DNA of 52,482 bases from Clostridia bacterium (GCA_017414505.1 JAFQLQ010000016.1:1-52482), one strand, 5' to 3'. Counted from the first letter of the stretch, positions 17,928 to 27,125 are shown. Translations and numbers: made by a program. Notes: generated by a model from the sequence alone, not told the origin.

Positions 17928-18719
17928 ATGTTTACACTTGAAATAAGAAACGCAAACAGCGAAGTATTAGCTTCGGCAAACGGCGAAAACCACGTTTATC
18001 TGTATTATGATAAGGAATATGAGAAAGGTGATACTTTTGCTGTAAAATCCACCGAAAAAAATGTTTATCTGATGCTTCAGCTTGACCACGCTATGGGTGA
18101 AAACTTCGTTTATATGGCTGAAAACGAAGTTATCTACACTATTCCCTTTGATGAAAAGAGAAGCAGTTATTCTCCTCAGGATTTTTACGGGAACAGACAT
18201 TGTCTTTCCGTTAGAAAAGCTGATTGCGATGAAATAAAAGTAAGAAAAAATCTTGCTCTTAATGTTTACGACCAGCACGGCGATCCTGGTTTGTTCCCTC
18301 ACGCTTATGCCAATGTTGAAACAAGAGGCGAAGCTGTTTTTGCGGCAAGAAATGCTATAAACGGCAACTGCTGTAATTTCTCACACGGCCCCTGGCCTTT
18401 TGAATCATGGGGAATAAATATGCAGGATGATGCTGAAATTACTCTTGATTTCGGAAGAGAAGTTGAAATTGATAAAATGACTCTGGTTACCCGTGCGGAT
18501 TTCCCTCACGATAACTACTGGCAGAAAGTAACCTTTACTTTTTCTGACGGAAGCACTCTTGTATGGGATATGGAAAAATCAGATTTTCCCCACGAAATTC
18601 CGCTTTCCGAGAAAAAACGTGTAAGCTGGATTAAATTAGGCGAGCTTATAAAAGATCCCGAAGATCCCTCACCCTTCCCTGCTCTTACACAATGGATGGT
18701 TTACGGAACAGAAGCGTAA
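17928..18719 (+). CDS. Discoidin (F5/8 type C)-like carbohydrate-binding protein, cytoplasmic
   Basis: A 263-residue protein of uncertain function. Residues about 100-258 resemble a galactose-binding-like beta-sandwich: the stretch NAINGNCCNFSHGPWPFESW, then ITLDFGREVEIDKMTLVTRADFPHDNYWQKVTFTFSDGS is typical of F5/8 type C folds (shown here only in outline). The N-terminal 90 residues are a separate small beta domain. There is no signal peptide and no catalytic motif. The ATG at 17928 has GAAAGGA upstream; the open frame begins earlier, inside the promoter. It sits 29 bases before an SGNH esterase gene, so both likely handle an acetylated sugar. Confidence 0.6.
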   Translation: MFTLEIRNANSEVLASANGENHVYLYYDKEYEKGDTFAVKSTEKNVYLMLQLDHAMGENFVYMAENEVIYTIPFDEKRSSYSPQDFYGNRHCLSVRKADCDEIKVRKNLALNVYDQHGDPGLFPHAYANVETRGEAVFAARNAINGNCCNFSHGPWPFESWGINMQDDAEITLDFGREVEIDKMTLVTRADFPHDNYWQKVTFTFSDGSTLVWDMEKSDFPHEIPLSEKKRVSWIKLGELIKDPEDPSPFPALTQWMVYGTEA

Positions 18720-18748
18720 ATTTTTAAAACATCGAAAGGATAAATACC

Positions 18749-19504
18749 ATGATACATTCATTTTTGCTTATCGGGCAGTCGAATGCGGCAGGCAGAGGAT
18801 TTTTAAGCGAAGCCGAACCGCTTAATACCAATGACGGCAAATTAAAAGTATTGAGAAACGGAAGATGGCAGCAAATGTTCCGCCCTGTAAATCCTGACCG
18901 TGGTTTTTCAGGAACCTGTTTTGCCGAAAGCTTTGCCAAAGCATATTCTGACGACCATCCTGATGTGGATGTAGGAATTATTCCATGTGCAGACGGTGGA
19001 ACAACTCTGGAACAATGGCAGCCAGGAGGACTGCTTTTTGATAACGCAGTAAACTGTGCAAAGCTTGCAATGAGAACATCGTATATTGTGGGTATTTTGT
19101 GGCATCAGGGAGAGAGCGACTGCAGAGAAGAAAGATATCCATTATACTGTGAACGTTTTCAGAAAATCATGGACACTTTAAAAAAAGAACTTAACCTGCC
19201 GGATGTTCCTGTTCTTCTTGGGGGACTTGGTGATTATTTGCCGGAATGTGACCATCTGGCAGATCTTAAGAATTACACCAAAGTAAATGATGCCCTTAAA
19301 AAGCTTGCAGATGATAACAAAAACTGCGCTTTTGTTTCTGCCGAAGGTTTAGGTTCAAACCCCGATAAACTGCATTTTAACGCAGAAGCTCTTAAGGAAT
19401 TCGGCTTGCGTTATTACGAAGAATTGAGGAAGCTTGATACATATACCGATTTTGAAGAAACAAAAGAAGACGACAGCATAAGAACAAAAATGGAATTATT
19501 GTAA
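18749..19504 (+). CDS. Sialate O-acetylesterase-like SGNH hydrolase (SASA/DUF303 family)
   Basis: A 251-residue cytoplasmic hydrolase. The block-I nucleophile motif is LLIGQSNAAGRG (Ser about residue 10). Further family blocks are LWHQGESD (about 115-122) and the C-terminal Asp/His pair in DKLHFN (about 206-211). Members remove O-acetyl groups from sugars such as sialic acid or xylan fragments. The N-terminal and central motifs are complete, so it is probably active. The substrate is unknown, and no sialic acid catabolic genes are in this window. It is co-transcribed with the discoidin-like gene and ended by a clear terminator. Confidence 0.85.
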   Translation: MIHSFLLIGQSNAAGRGFLSEAEPLNTNDGKLKVLRNGRWQQMFRPVNPDRGFSGTCFAESFAKAYSDDHPDVDVGIIPCADGGTTLEQWQPGGLLFDNAVNCAKLAMRTSYIVGILWHQGESDCREERYPLYCERFQKIMDTLKKELNLPDVPVLLGGLGDYLPECDHLADLKNYTKVNDALKKLADDNKNCAFVSAEGLGSNPDKLHFNAEALKEFGLRYYEELRKLDTYTDFEETKEDDSIRTKMELL

Positions 19505-19511
19505 AGCCGAG

Positions 19512-19545
19512 AAAGGATTGCCATGCATATGCAATCCTTTTTTTA
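19512..19545 (+). terminator. Terminator after SGNH hydrolase gene
   Basis: AAAGGATTGC (19512-19521), a 9-base loop, GCAATCCTTT (19531-19540), then TTTTA. Confidence 0.85.
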
Positions 19546-19574
19546 TTGACATTACTTTATCCATTTGATATAAT
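19546..19574 (+). promoter_or_regulatory. Consensus sigma-A promoter for nfeD operon
   Basis: Perfect TTGACA (19546-19551), 17 bases, perfect TATAAT (19569-19574). It abuts the preceding terminator and drives the packed run of genes to 25083. Confidence 0.9.
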
Positions 19575-19595
19575 AAAGTTGTAAAGGAGGCGTTT

Positions 19596-20024
19596 ATGAT
19601 GAATAATACTGTATGGGCATTCTGGCTGTTTGTTGCTATTGTGTTTTTTGTAGTTGAAGCTTCCACCGTTAATTTAACAACCATCTGGTTCGGAATTGCC
19701 GCCGTGATTACTATGATTGCGGCACTTATTACCGATAATTACTATGTTCAGGCGGTTGTATTCATTGCTGTGGCTTTGGTGATGCTGTTTTTTACAAAAC
19801 CGGTTGTTACAAAATATTTGAAACCAAAGCAGACGAATGCTCTCACACTAATCGGCCAGCAGGCTCCCGTTACCGAAACTGTTGATAATTTAAACGGAAA
19901 AGGGCAGATTAAAATTAACGGAAACGTATGGACTGCCAGAAGCATTGAAAATGAAATTATCGAAAAAGGCTCGGTAGTTACCGTTGCGGAAATTAAAGGC
20001 GTTACAGCCTATGTTAAAAAGTAA
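19596..20024 (+). CDS. NfeD family membrane protein
   Basis: A 142-residue short-form NfeD protein. Two or three membrane segments (about residues 5-27, 30-48 and 52-72) are followed by an OB-fold domain (about 85-142) with LIGQQAPVTETVD, GQIKINGNVWTARS and VVTVAEIKGVTAYVKK. NfeD proteins partner with SPFH (stomatin/flotillin-like) proteins in membrane microdomains, and here the SPFH gene follows by 21 bases, which supports the call. The protease domain of long NfeD forms is absent. AAGGAGG precedes the ATG pair at 19596 and 19599. Confidence 0.88.
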   Translation: MMNNTVWAFWLFVAIVFFVVEASTVNLTTIWFGIAAVITMIAALITDNYYVQAVVFIAVALVMLFFTKPVVTKYLKPKQTNALTLIGQQAPVTETVDNLNGKGQIKINGNVWTARSIENEIIEKGSVVTVAEIKGVTAYVKK

Positions 20025-20045
20025 AACAAAGAAAGGTGGATTTTT

Positions 20046-20924
20046 ATGCCGTTTTTAATTATTTTTCTTGTTATTATCGTAATTCTTGCGAGATGTATTA
20101 AAATTGTTCCTCAGGCAAATGCCTATGTTGTTGAAAGACTTGGTGCGTATCTTGATACATGGCAGGTTGGTATTCATTTTCTTATTCCTTTTATTGATAA
20201 AATTGCCGCAAAGGTAACTTTAAAGGAAAATGTTTACGATTTTAAGCCTCAGCCGGTTATTACAAAGGATAACGTTACAATGATGATTGATACCGTTGTT
20301 TTTGTTCAGATTACCGATCCCAAGCTTTACACATACGGTATTGTAAACCCCACAAAGGCTATTGAAAATTTAACTGCCACAACTCTAAGAAATATTCTTG
20401 GTGAAATGGAGCTTGATCAGACACTTACATCAAGAGATGTTATTAATACTCATATGCGTACTGTTCTTGACGAGGCAACCGATCCCTGGGGTATTAAGGT
20501 TAACCGTGTTGAGCTTAAAAACATTGATCCGCCCGAGGATATTAAAAGTGCCATGGAAAAACAGATGCGTGCAGAACGTGAAAGAAGAGAACAGATTCTG
20601 CAGGCAGAGGGTAAGAAAAAAGCACTTATCCTTGAAGCCGAGGGTGAAAAGCAGTCTAAAATTTTAAGAGCAGAAGCGGAAAAAGAATCAAAAATAAGAA
20701 TTGCCGAAGGTGAAGCTGAGGCGAAACTGAAGGTTCAGGAGGCTTTGGCTGAAAGTATCAAGCTTTTAAACGAAGCAAAGCCTTCAAAAGAAGTTCTTAC
20801 AATGAAGAGCTACGAAGCTATGGAGGGTATTGCCAACGGCAATGCAACCAAGCTTATTATTCCCTCGGATTTGCAGGGAATTGTAGGTCTTGCTACTACT
20901 GCGAAGGAAGCTTTTAAAGAATAA
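20046..20924 (+). CDS. SPFH domain (stomatin/prohibitin-like) membrane protein
   Basis: A 292-residue membrane-scaffold protein of the slipin/QmcA type. A single N-terminal membrane segment (about residues 2-18) is followed by the SPFH domain (about 20-175), with VVERLGAYLDTWQVGIHFLIP shortened here to its landmark VERLGAYL, then DTVVFVQITDP and WGIKVNRVELK. A long charged coiled coil rich in Glu, Lys and Ala follows (about 178-245). Such proteins form ring-like oligomers that organise membrane regions and protein quality control. The stop codon overlaps the next start (TAATG). Confidence 0.92.
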   Translation: MPFLIIFLVIIVILARCIKIVPQANAYVVERLGAYLDTWQVGIHFLIPFIDKIAAKVTLKENVYDFKPQPVITKDNVTMMIDTVVFVQITDPKLYTYGIVNPTKAIENLTATTLRNILGEMELDQTLTSRDVINTHMRTVLDEATDPWGIKVNRVELKNIDPPEDIKSAMEKQMRAERERREQILQAEGKKKALILEAEGEKQSKILRAEAEKESKIRIAEGEAEAKLKVQEALAESIKLLNEAKPSKEVLTMKSYEAMEGIANGNATKLIIPSDLQGIVGLATTAKEAFKE

Positions 20925-21514
20925 TGTTTAAAAATTCTCATTCAGTTGTAAAATATTATTTTGACGAATTTATTTGCGAGGGCGACAGAGTTGCCGATGC
21001 TACCGCAGGCGGTGGAAGCGATACTCTGTCGCTTAAGCTCCGTGTAGGACAAAGCGGATTTGTTTACAGCTTTGATATTCAGAATGAAGCACTCATAAAA
21101 ACTGAAAAAAAGCTTAATGAAAACGGAATTACAGACGGCTACAAGCTGATTTTTGACAGTCATTCCAATATGGATAAGCACATTTCGGAAAAGCTGAAAG
21201 CTGTTGTTTTCAACTTAGGGTATCTGCCCGGCGGCGACCACAGTATTCACACAAAGCCGGACACCACAATAACTGCGGTGGAAAAATCACTTGACCTGAT
21301 TTCCGAGGACGGATTTGTTATTATAACAATCTATCACGGCGGCGACAGTGGCTTTGAAGAACGTGACAGACTTCTTGAATACCTGCAAAATCTTGATAAT
21401 AAAAAATACAACGTACTTTTATATAATTTTATAAACAAGCCCAACTGTCCGCCGATGGTTGCGGTTATTACAAACGAAGAATTCTTAAGGAGAAAACAAC
21501 TTGGAAAGATTTGA
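20924..21514 (+). CDS. mnmM: tRNA methyltransferase MnmM (YtqB family)
   Basis: A 196-residue SAM-dependent methyltransferase of the YtqB family, shown in Bacillus to methylate the wobble uridine side chain (nm5s2U to mnm5s2U). SAM motif I appears as DATAGGGSDT (about residues 24-33), the family hallmark FNLGYLPGGD at about 97-106, and TIYHGGDSG and NFINKPNCPP later. It usually follows in other contexts; here it sits in a membrane/RNA/DNA operon between the SPFH gene and another RNA methyltransferase. Its start overlaps the preceding stop by one base, and its 3' end overlaps the next gene. Confidence 0.85.
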   Translation: MFKNSHSVVKYYFDEFICEGDRVADATAGGGSDTLSLKLRVGQSGFVYSFDIQNEALIKTEKKLNENGITDGYKLIFDSHSNMDKHISEKLKAVVFNLGYLPGGDHSIHTKPDTTITAVEKSLDLISEDGFVIITIYHGGDSGFEERDRLLEYLQNLDNKKYNVLLYNFINKPNCPPMVAVITNEEFLRRKQLGKI

Positions 21515-22616
21515 ACTTGTAGTTCCTACGCTGTTCGGACTTGAAGCCTTAACAGCAAAGGAAATAAGAAATTTAGGATATGACACTACCTCTGTAACCG
21601 ACGGAAGAGTTACCTTTTTAGGCGATTTTGAAGCAGTTTGCAGAGCCAACATATGGTTAAGAACCGGAGAAAGAGTTCTTATAAAGCTTGCAGAATTTAA
21701 AGCGCTTTCTTTCGATGAGCTTTTTGACGGCACAAAAAAGGTAGACTGGGGACACTGGATTCCAAAAAATGCTGCCTTTCCCGTTACGGGTTTTTCTGTA
21801 AAATCCAAGCTTTTTTCCGTTCCCGACTGTCAGTCCATAATCAAAAAAGCTATTGTTGATAAATTATCCCGTGAATACGGAATCCGCCGTTTTGAAGAAA
21901 CGGGAACAACATACAGAATAGAATTTTCCATAATGAAAGATACAGTTACTCTTATGCTTGATACCTCCGGCGAGGGGCTTCACAAGAGAGGATACCGAAA
22001 AAAATCAAATGCGGCTCCGCTTCGTGAAACGCTTGCGGCATCTATTGCAATTTTATCCCGTTTCCGCTATGACGGTGTTCTTGCCGATCCTTTCTGCGGT
22101 TCGGGAACTTTGCCCATTGAGGCGGCAATGATTGCAAAAAACATTGCTCCCGGATTAAAACGGAAATTCCGCGCAATGGATTACCGTCAGATTCCGAGAG
22201 GAACGTGGAAGGATGCAAAGGAAGAGGCGAGAGAGCTTATAAAGGAAGATACAAAAATTAAAATTTTTGCTTCAGATATAGATGATTTTGCAGTTAATCT
22301 TACTGCTGAAAATGCCGAAAAAGCCGATGTTGCCGAATTAATTTCAGTAAAGCAGGCGGATGTTTTCGATTTTACAAACGAATTTTCGGGCGGAACTATA
22401 ATTTGCAATCCCCCTTACGGTGAACGTTTGCTGGAATTAAGAGAATGCGAAAGTATTTACCGCAAGATGGGTAAAATGTATAAAAAGCTTGATAAATGGT
22501 CACTTTATGCTCTTACACCTGCTGAAAATTTTGAAGACCTTTTCGGAAGAAAGGCTTCTAAAAAGAGAAAGCTTTACAACGGTATGATAAAGTGTAATTT
22601 ATATCAGTATTTTTGA
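21501..22616 (+). CDS. THUMP-domain class I 23S rRNA (guanine-N2)-methyltransferase, RlmL N-half/YpsC-like
   Basis: A 371-residue RNA methyltransferase. Residues about 1-160 form the ferredoxin-like and THUMP RNA-binding region. The Rossmann methyltransferase domain has the SAM motif DPFCGSGTLPIEAA (about residues 197-210) and the catalytic NPPYGERL (about 300-307), typical of N2-guanine methylation. It matches the YpsC group, related to the first half of E. coli RlmL. The start is a TTG with AAGGAG 8 bases upstream, overlapping mnmM by 14 bases. The target nucleotide is inferred from family only. Confidence 0.88.
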   Translation: MERFELVVPTLFGLEALTAKEIRNLGYDTTSVTDGRVTFLGDFEAVCRANIWLRTGERVLIKLAEFKALSFDELFDGTKKVDWGHWIPKNAAFPVTGFSVKSKLFSVPDCQSIIKKAIVDKLSREYGIRRFEETGTTYRIEFSIMKDTVTLMLDTSGEGLHKRGYRKKSNAAPLRETLAASIAILSRFRYDGVLADPFCGSGTLPIEAAMIAKNIAPGLKRKFRAMDYRQIPRGTWKDAKEEARELIKEDTKIKIFASDIDDFAVNLTAENAEKADVAELISVKQADVFDFTNEFSGGTIICNPPYGERLLELRECESIYRKMGKMYKKLDKWSLYALTPAENFEDLFGRKASKKRKLYNGMIKCNLYQYF

Positions 22617-22624
22617 GGTGAAGT

Positions 22625-23668
22625 ATGAAATTTATTCATACAGGCGATATTCATTTCGGCTGCAAGCTGAAATCAGAATATAGTGAAAGTATAACAAAAT
22701 TATTATACGAAAATCAGAAAAAAGTTTTCGAGGAAATTCTCAATTTTACAAAAAGCGGGAATTGTGATTTTCTTCTTATCAGCGGTGACTTATTCGATTC
22801 GGAAAATCCCGACCTTTCAATATATAATTTTGTTTATGACAAGCTGGAAGCGGTTAAAATTCCCGTTTATATTGCACCGGGAAATCATGATCCCTACACA
22901 CCGCCTTCCTGTTATAAAAAATACGGCATGCCCTCTAATGTTCACATATTTAAAGGTGAACCCGAAATAATTGAAACTGAAAATTACGATATTTACGGTT
23001 GTGCATTCACAGCTTCGCATACCAACCGGAGTATGCTTGAAAATTTCCGTGTTAAAAATCCTCATAAAAAATCCGTAATGGTTATGCATGGAGAAATAAA
23101 GGCGGATAGCTTTTATAATCCTGTTTCACCAAAGCAGATTGAAGAAAGCGGACTTTCTTATCTTGCTTTGGGGCACATTCATCTGCCGTCAGACGGAATT
23201 GCAGGAAATACCTGCTACGCCTTTTGCGGAACACCTCAGCCTATGAGTTTTAAAGACGGGCAAAAAGGTTACATAAATATTGTTACATTTGAAAACAGAC
23301 TAAAAATTGAAAAAGCAGAAACATCCATACACGAATTTACAAGCATATGTACCGATGTTACTATGTTAAAAAATGAAGAAACCATAGCTAATATGGCAGG
23401 AAATCCCGAAAAGGGAACACTTCTTGATTTAACTCTTACAGGTGAGCTTTCCGATGCCGTAAGCCTTGAAAAACTCAAAAAAATATTGACGGAACGGTTT
23501 CTTTATGTTAATATAAACGTTGCGTGTAAAAATTCTTCCGATATTTCTCTTATAAAAAACGAAAATTCACTACGGGGAGAATTTGTGCGTGTGGCTCTTG
23601 ATAAGCTTAAGGATTACGATTCCGATTTTGTTAAGCAGGTTATAAACGAGGGGCTTTCCAGATTATGA
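22625..23668 (+). CDS. SbcD/YhaO-like metallophosphoesterase (DNA repair exonuclease)
   Basis: A 347-residue nuclease subunit of the Mre11/SbcD type. All metallophosphoesterase motifs are visible: GDIHFG (residues 7-12), GDLFDSE (about 56-62), GNHDP (about 86-90), MHGEI (about 154-158) and GHIH (about 182-185). The C-terminal third is a capping region. It overlaps the following YhaN-like ATPase gene by 4 bases (ATGA), so the two are made together, as in yhaO-yhaN of Bacillus and sbcD-sbcC elsewhere. It probably acts on DNA ends or hairpins. Confidence 0.9.
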   Translation: MKFIHTGDIHFGCKLKSEYSESITKLLYENQKKVFEEILNFTKSGNCDFLLISGDLFDSENPDLSIYNFVYDKLEAVKIPVYIAPGNHDPYTPPSCYKKYGMPSNVHIFKGEPEIIETENYDIYGCAFTASHTNRSMLENFRVKNPHKKSVMVMHGEIKADSFYNPVSPKQIEESGLSYLALGHIHLPSDGIAGNTCYAFCGTPQPMSFKDGQKGYINIVTFENRLKIEKAETSIHEFTSICTDVTMLKNEETIANMAGNPEKGTLLDLTLTGELSDAVSLEKLKKILTERFLYVNINVACKNSSDISLIKNENSLRGEFVRVALDKLKDYDSDFVKQVINEGLSRL

Positions 23669-25083
23669 TTATAAAAAATTTGTATTTGAAATCCTACGGC
23701 AAATTTGAAAATTATACTATGCAGTTTTCCGATGGCATAAATATAATTTACGGAAAGAATGAAAGCGGAAAGTCAACCATAGCTTCGGCACTTAAAGCTT
23801 TGCTTTATCCAACTGCGAAAAAGGAATATGCTTACAAGCGAAGCTACATCCCCTTTTCCGAAAAGCAGGGATATCTGGAAATGGAATTTGAACAAAGCGG
23901 TGAAAATTACGAAACAACTCTGCTTCTTGGCGAAACCAATGCAAAAACCGTATGCAAAACTTATCTTAAGCCTCTTAACAGGGAGATTAATATGGGAAAT
24001 GACAGTATAGGAGAGCATTTTCTCAATCTTCGCGAGGATATGTTTGATTCGGTATGCTTTGTTCAGAATCTTAATTTGATGGATAAAATTTCCGAAACAA
24101 ACCGTGAAATATGCGAGCTGTTATCAGAAAATTCCGTACCCGATGCAGGAATTACAAAAGTTACAGAGGAGCTGGATGCGGATATACGCCGTTATTTAAG
24201 AAAAACTGACAGCGGGCTTATTTATCCTTATGCATTAAAACTTTCCGAGATGGAGGAAAGAATTGAAAACTGCTTAAAACGCAGAAAAGAAGCGGAAAAT
24301 ATTTCAAAAGAAATTACAGAACTTGGCAATAAAAATTCACTTCAGAATAAAAATAAAAAAACAGAAAAAATTAATAAAGCCGCAGGATTGATTTTTTTCA
24401 TCTGCTTTATAATATGTATGGTGTTGGGATTTTTTAATAAAATATTTTTTCCCGTTGGTGCTCTTAGCTTACTTTCTGCGTATTTTCTTACTAAAGAATC
24501 AAAAGCAGATGAGGACACCGAAACAAAAATTGAAATTGCAACTTTAACCGAAAGATACAAAAATCTTACTGAAAACACAGAAGATTACAATACTCTTCTT
24601 AATTTAAAGAAAGAGCTTCAGGATAAAATTTCCGAAGCAAAAAATCGGCTTAATGTTCTGAAAACTACCAAAGAAATTCTGAATATTGCCATTGAAAGGC
24701 GTAAAGAAGATTACATTCCCGCACTTAACCGGGAAACCGAAGAAATTCTATCCGGAATTTTAGATATAGAAAAATTAAGAGTAAACGACCGTATGGAGTT
24801 ATCTTATACAGAAAAAGGAAAATTTTTTGAAAAAAATTCTTCCTCTTTTTCCAAGGGTACAAAGGACGTGGTATATTTTGCTCTGCGACTTGCGGTTCAT
24901 AAGCTCACAAATGCTTCATCTCCGCTTATTCTCGACGATTGCTTTGCCGAAACGGATGATGAAAGATTTGAAAAATGTATTAATTTTTTACTTAAAAAAC
25001 ACAAAGGTCAGGTCTTTTATTTTACCTGCCATAAAAGAATTTTTCAAAATTCTCTTGCAAAAGACCATATAAATGAATTATAA
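23665..25083 (+). CDS. YhaN/SbcC-like ABC ATPase with central membrane hairpin
   Basis: A 472-residue SMC-related ATPase, partner of the SbcD-like nuclease. Walker A is YGKNESGKST (about residues 32-41). The C-terminal half has the ABC signature FSKGTKD, then Walker B with LILDDCFAE, and a His switch (TCHK). Instead of the long coiled coil and zinc hook of Rad50/SbcC, the short coiled coils flank two adjacent hydrophobic segments (about 231-272, for example GLIFFICFIICMVLGFF), which should insert in the membrane. It is short for an SbcC. Membrane tethering fits the YhaN type, but a truncated variant is possible. Confidence 0.85.
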   Translation: MIIKNLYLKSYGKFENYTMQFSDGINIIYGKNESGKSTIASALKALLYPTAKKEYAYKRSYIPFSEKQGYLEMEFEQSGENYETTLLLGETNAKTVCKTYLKPLNREINMGNDSIGEHFLNLREDMFDSVCFVQNLNLMDKISETNREICELLSENSVPDAGITKVTEELDADIRRYLRKTDSGLIYPYALKLSEMEERIENCLKRRKEAENISKEITELGNKNSLQNKNKKTEKINKAAGLIFFICFIICMVLGFFNKIFFPVGALSLLSAYFLTKESKADEDTETKIEIATLTERYKNLTENTEDYNTLLNLKKELQDKISEAKNRLNVLKTTKEILNIAIERRKEDYIPALNRETEEILSGILDIEKLRVNDRMELSYTEKGKFFEKNSSSFSKGTKDVVYFALRLAVHKLTNASSPLILDDCFAETDDERFEKCINFLLKKHKGQVFYFTCHKRIFQNSLAKDHINEL

Positions 25084-25084
25084 T
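25055..25084 (+). promoter_or_regulatory. Promoter inside end of yhaN-like gene, for Asp23 gene
   Basis: TTGCAA (25055-25060), 18 bases, TATAAT (25079-25084). The -10 box overlaps the stop codon of the preceding gene. Confidence 0.65.
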
Positions 25085-25126
25085 AGTATTATCATAAAAA
25101 ATTTTATGAAAGGAACGGAACACATT

Positions 25127-25471
25127 ATGGTATTTAAAACAAAGAATGAACTTGGCTTGATTTCCATTAAAGATACAGCTATAAAAACTATTGCAGGTCA
25201 TGTTGCAAGTACCTGCTACGGAGTTGTCGGTCTGGCTGACAGAAAAACAAAACAGAGCATTTTTAATATTACAGATAACAACTATAACAGCGCAATTAAA
25301 GTAAGCTATAACGGCGGACTTATTATAGAAATTCACATTTATGTAACCTACGGAATGAATATTCAGACAATTTCAAACAATATTCTTGAGTCGCTTTCAT
25401 ATATATTAAGTGATTCTTTTGGTCTGAAAGTAAACAAGGTTAATGTTCACGTAGACGGAATAAAAATGTAA
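25127..25471 (+). CDS. Asp23/Gls24 family envelope stress protein (YloU-like)
   Basis: A 114-residue Asp23-fold protein. Landmarks are GLISIKDTAIKTIAGHVASTCYG (abridged), IEIHIYVTYGMNIQ and the C-terminal VNVHVDGIK. In Bacillus and many Clostridia this gene directly precedes the DAK2-domain gene (yloU-yloV order), as it does here 23 bases upstream. Function is linked to the cell envelope and possibly fatty-acid kinase. Translation from the ATG at 25127 puts an AAAGGAACGGAA ribosome region just upstream; the open frame reaches back to 25073 but would overlap the promoter. Confidence 0.85.
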   Translation: MVFKTKNELGLISIKDTAIKTIAGHVASTCYGVVGLADRKTKQSIFNITDNNYNSAIKVSYNGGLIIEIHIYVTYGMNIQTISNNILESLSYILSDSFGLKVNKVNVHVDGIKM

Positions 25472-25494
25472 TTAAGTATGAGGTTGATATAATT

Positions 25495-27111
25495 ATGGAT
25501 ATTATTAACGGAGAGCTTTTAGTAAATATGCTTGTATCCGGTTCTGTAAATCTCGCCAACAATATGGAGGATGTTAACAGACTTAACGTTTTCCCTGTTC
25601 CTGACGGAGATACGGGTACAAATATGTCTATGACATTTTCAAAAGCAACAACTGAAATCCAGAGTGACAGTGATCTTTCGGTTGGGGAAATAGGTAAGAA
25701 AATTTCTTCTGCTTCCTTAAGAGGTGCAAGAGGTAATTCCGGTGTTATTCTTTCCCAGTTTATAAGAGGTATTTCAAAAGGACTTAAAGATAAGGAAACG
25801 GCAACTGTAAAGGATTTTGCAATTGCTCTTGCTTTTGGTACAAAAGAAGCATATCAGGCGGTTATGAAACCAACTGAGGGTACTATCCTTACTGTTATGC
25901 GTGCTATTTCTGACGAAGCTGACAGAAACAAAGAGGATGAAGAATTAAAACCGTTTCTTGATAAAGTTATAAAGAATGCAAAAGTTGTTCTTGACCAAAC
26001 TCCCGAAATGCTTCCCAAACTTAAACAGGCAGGCGTTGTAGACGCAGGCGGTATGGGGCTTATCATTATTTTTGAAGGTATGAAATACTATCTTGATAAT
26101 GGAGTAATAATGGAAAAGCTTGAGGTTTCGGATTCTGAAGGTAATGTTTTGGAATCTGCTGCTCAGGTTCTTCAGGATGAGGAAATTACTTTTGGTTACT
26201 GCACCGAGTTCATAATAAGAAAAGAAGGTAAAAAAGGTGCAGCAGGTTTAAGAAACAAGCTTGAAAAAATCGGCGACAGCGTTGTTGTTGTTGAAGATGA
26301 TGATATTATAAAGGTTCACGTTCATACCGATAATCCTGATATGGCTATTGGTCACGGTCTGAAGCTTGGTTCACTTATAAATATTAAAATTGATAATATG
26401 CGTTATCAGAACGAGCAGTTAAAAGAACAGGAAAAAACTGCAGTAAAAGAAAAAACCAAATACGGTTTTGTTGCAGTTGCTTCCGGCGAAGGCTTTAAAA
26501 ATATTTACAATGAGCTGGGAATTACAGGTGTTATTTTTGGCGGTCAGAGTATGAATCCCTCTACCGATGATATTTTAGAAGCGGCAAAAGAGGTAAATGC
26601 GGAAACTGTTTTCGTATTTCCAAACAATAAAAATATTATTCTTGCCGCAAGTCAGGCAAAAGATTTGTTTGACGGAAATTTAATTGTTATTCCTACAATA
26701 AGTATGGCTCAGGTATTTTCTCTGATGCTTCTTTACGATGAAAATTTAAGTGCCGAGGAGCTTGAAGAAGCTTTTAACGACGGTCTTTCCAATGTTAAAA
26801 CTGCACAGATTACCTATGCGGTAAGAGATTCCGTTGTTAATGATATCGCTGTTTTAAAAGACGATATTATGGGTATGATTGACGATAAGCTTACTGATGC
26901 GGGCAGAGGAATTAACGAAATTACTCTTTCCGTTATAGATAAAATGACAGACGATTTTACTTCTGTTATAACTGTTTACAAGGGTTCGGATATTTCCGAC
27001 AAGGAAACCAACAAGCTTGTTGAAACGTTGACAGAAAAATATCCCGATTGTGATATTTCGCTTCTTGAGGGTGGACAGCCGATTTACTATTATATAATTT
27101 CTGCTGAATAA
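25495..27111 (+). CDS. DAK2/DegV-like fatty acid kinase subunit (FakA/YloV family)
   Basis: A 538-residue protein of the FakA type, which phosphorylates fatty acids bound by FakB (DegV) proteins for phospholipid synthesis. The N-terminal DAK2 kinase domain (about residues 8-200) has NVFPVPDGDTGTNMSMT, with metal- and ATP-binding Asp residues, and LRGARGNSGVILSQ. A middle domain (VEDDDIIKVHVHTDNP, about 263-278) contains the conserved His region, and the C-terminal domain ends in GGQPIYYYIISAE. The length matches the family. No FakB gene is in the window. The ribosome site (GAGG) is modest. Confidence 0.9.
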   Translation: MDIINGELLVNMLVSGSVNLANNMEDVNRLNVFPVPDGDTGTNMSMTFSKATTEIQSDSDLSVGEIGKKISSASLRGARGNSGVILSQFIRGISKGLKDKETATVKDFAIALAFGTKEAYQAVMKPTEGTILTVMRAISDEADRNKEDEELKPFLDKVIKNAKVVLDQTPEMLPKLKQAGVVDAGGMGLIIIFEGMKYYLDNGVIMEKLEVSDSEGNVLESAAQVLQDEEITFGYCTEFIIRKEGKKGAAGLRNKLEKIGDSVVVVEDDDIIKVHVHTDNPDMAIGHGLKLGSLINIKIDNMRYQNEQLKEQEKTAVKEKTKYGFVAVASGEGFKNIYNELGITGVIFGGQSMNPSTDDILEAAKEVNAETVFVFPNNKNIILAASQAKDLFDGNLIVIPTISMAQVFSLMLLYDENLSAEELEEAFNDGLSNVKTAQITYAVRDSVVNDIAVLKDDIMGMIDDKLTDAGRGINEITLSVIDKMTDDFTSVITVYKGSDISDKETNKLVETLTEKYPDCDISLLEGGQPIYYYIISAE

Positions 27112-27125
27112 AAGGAGGAAGCATT

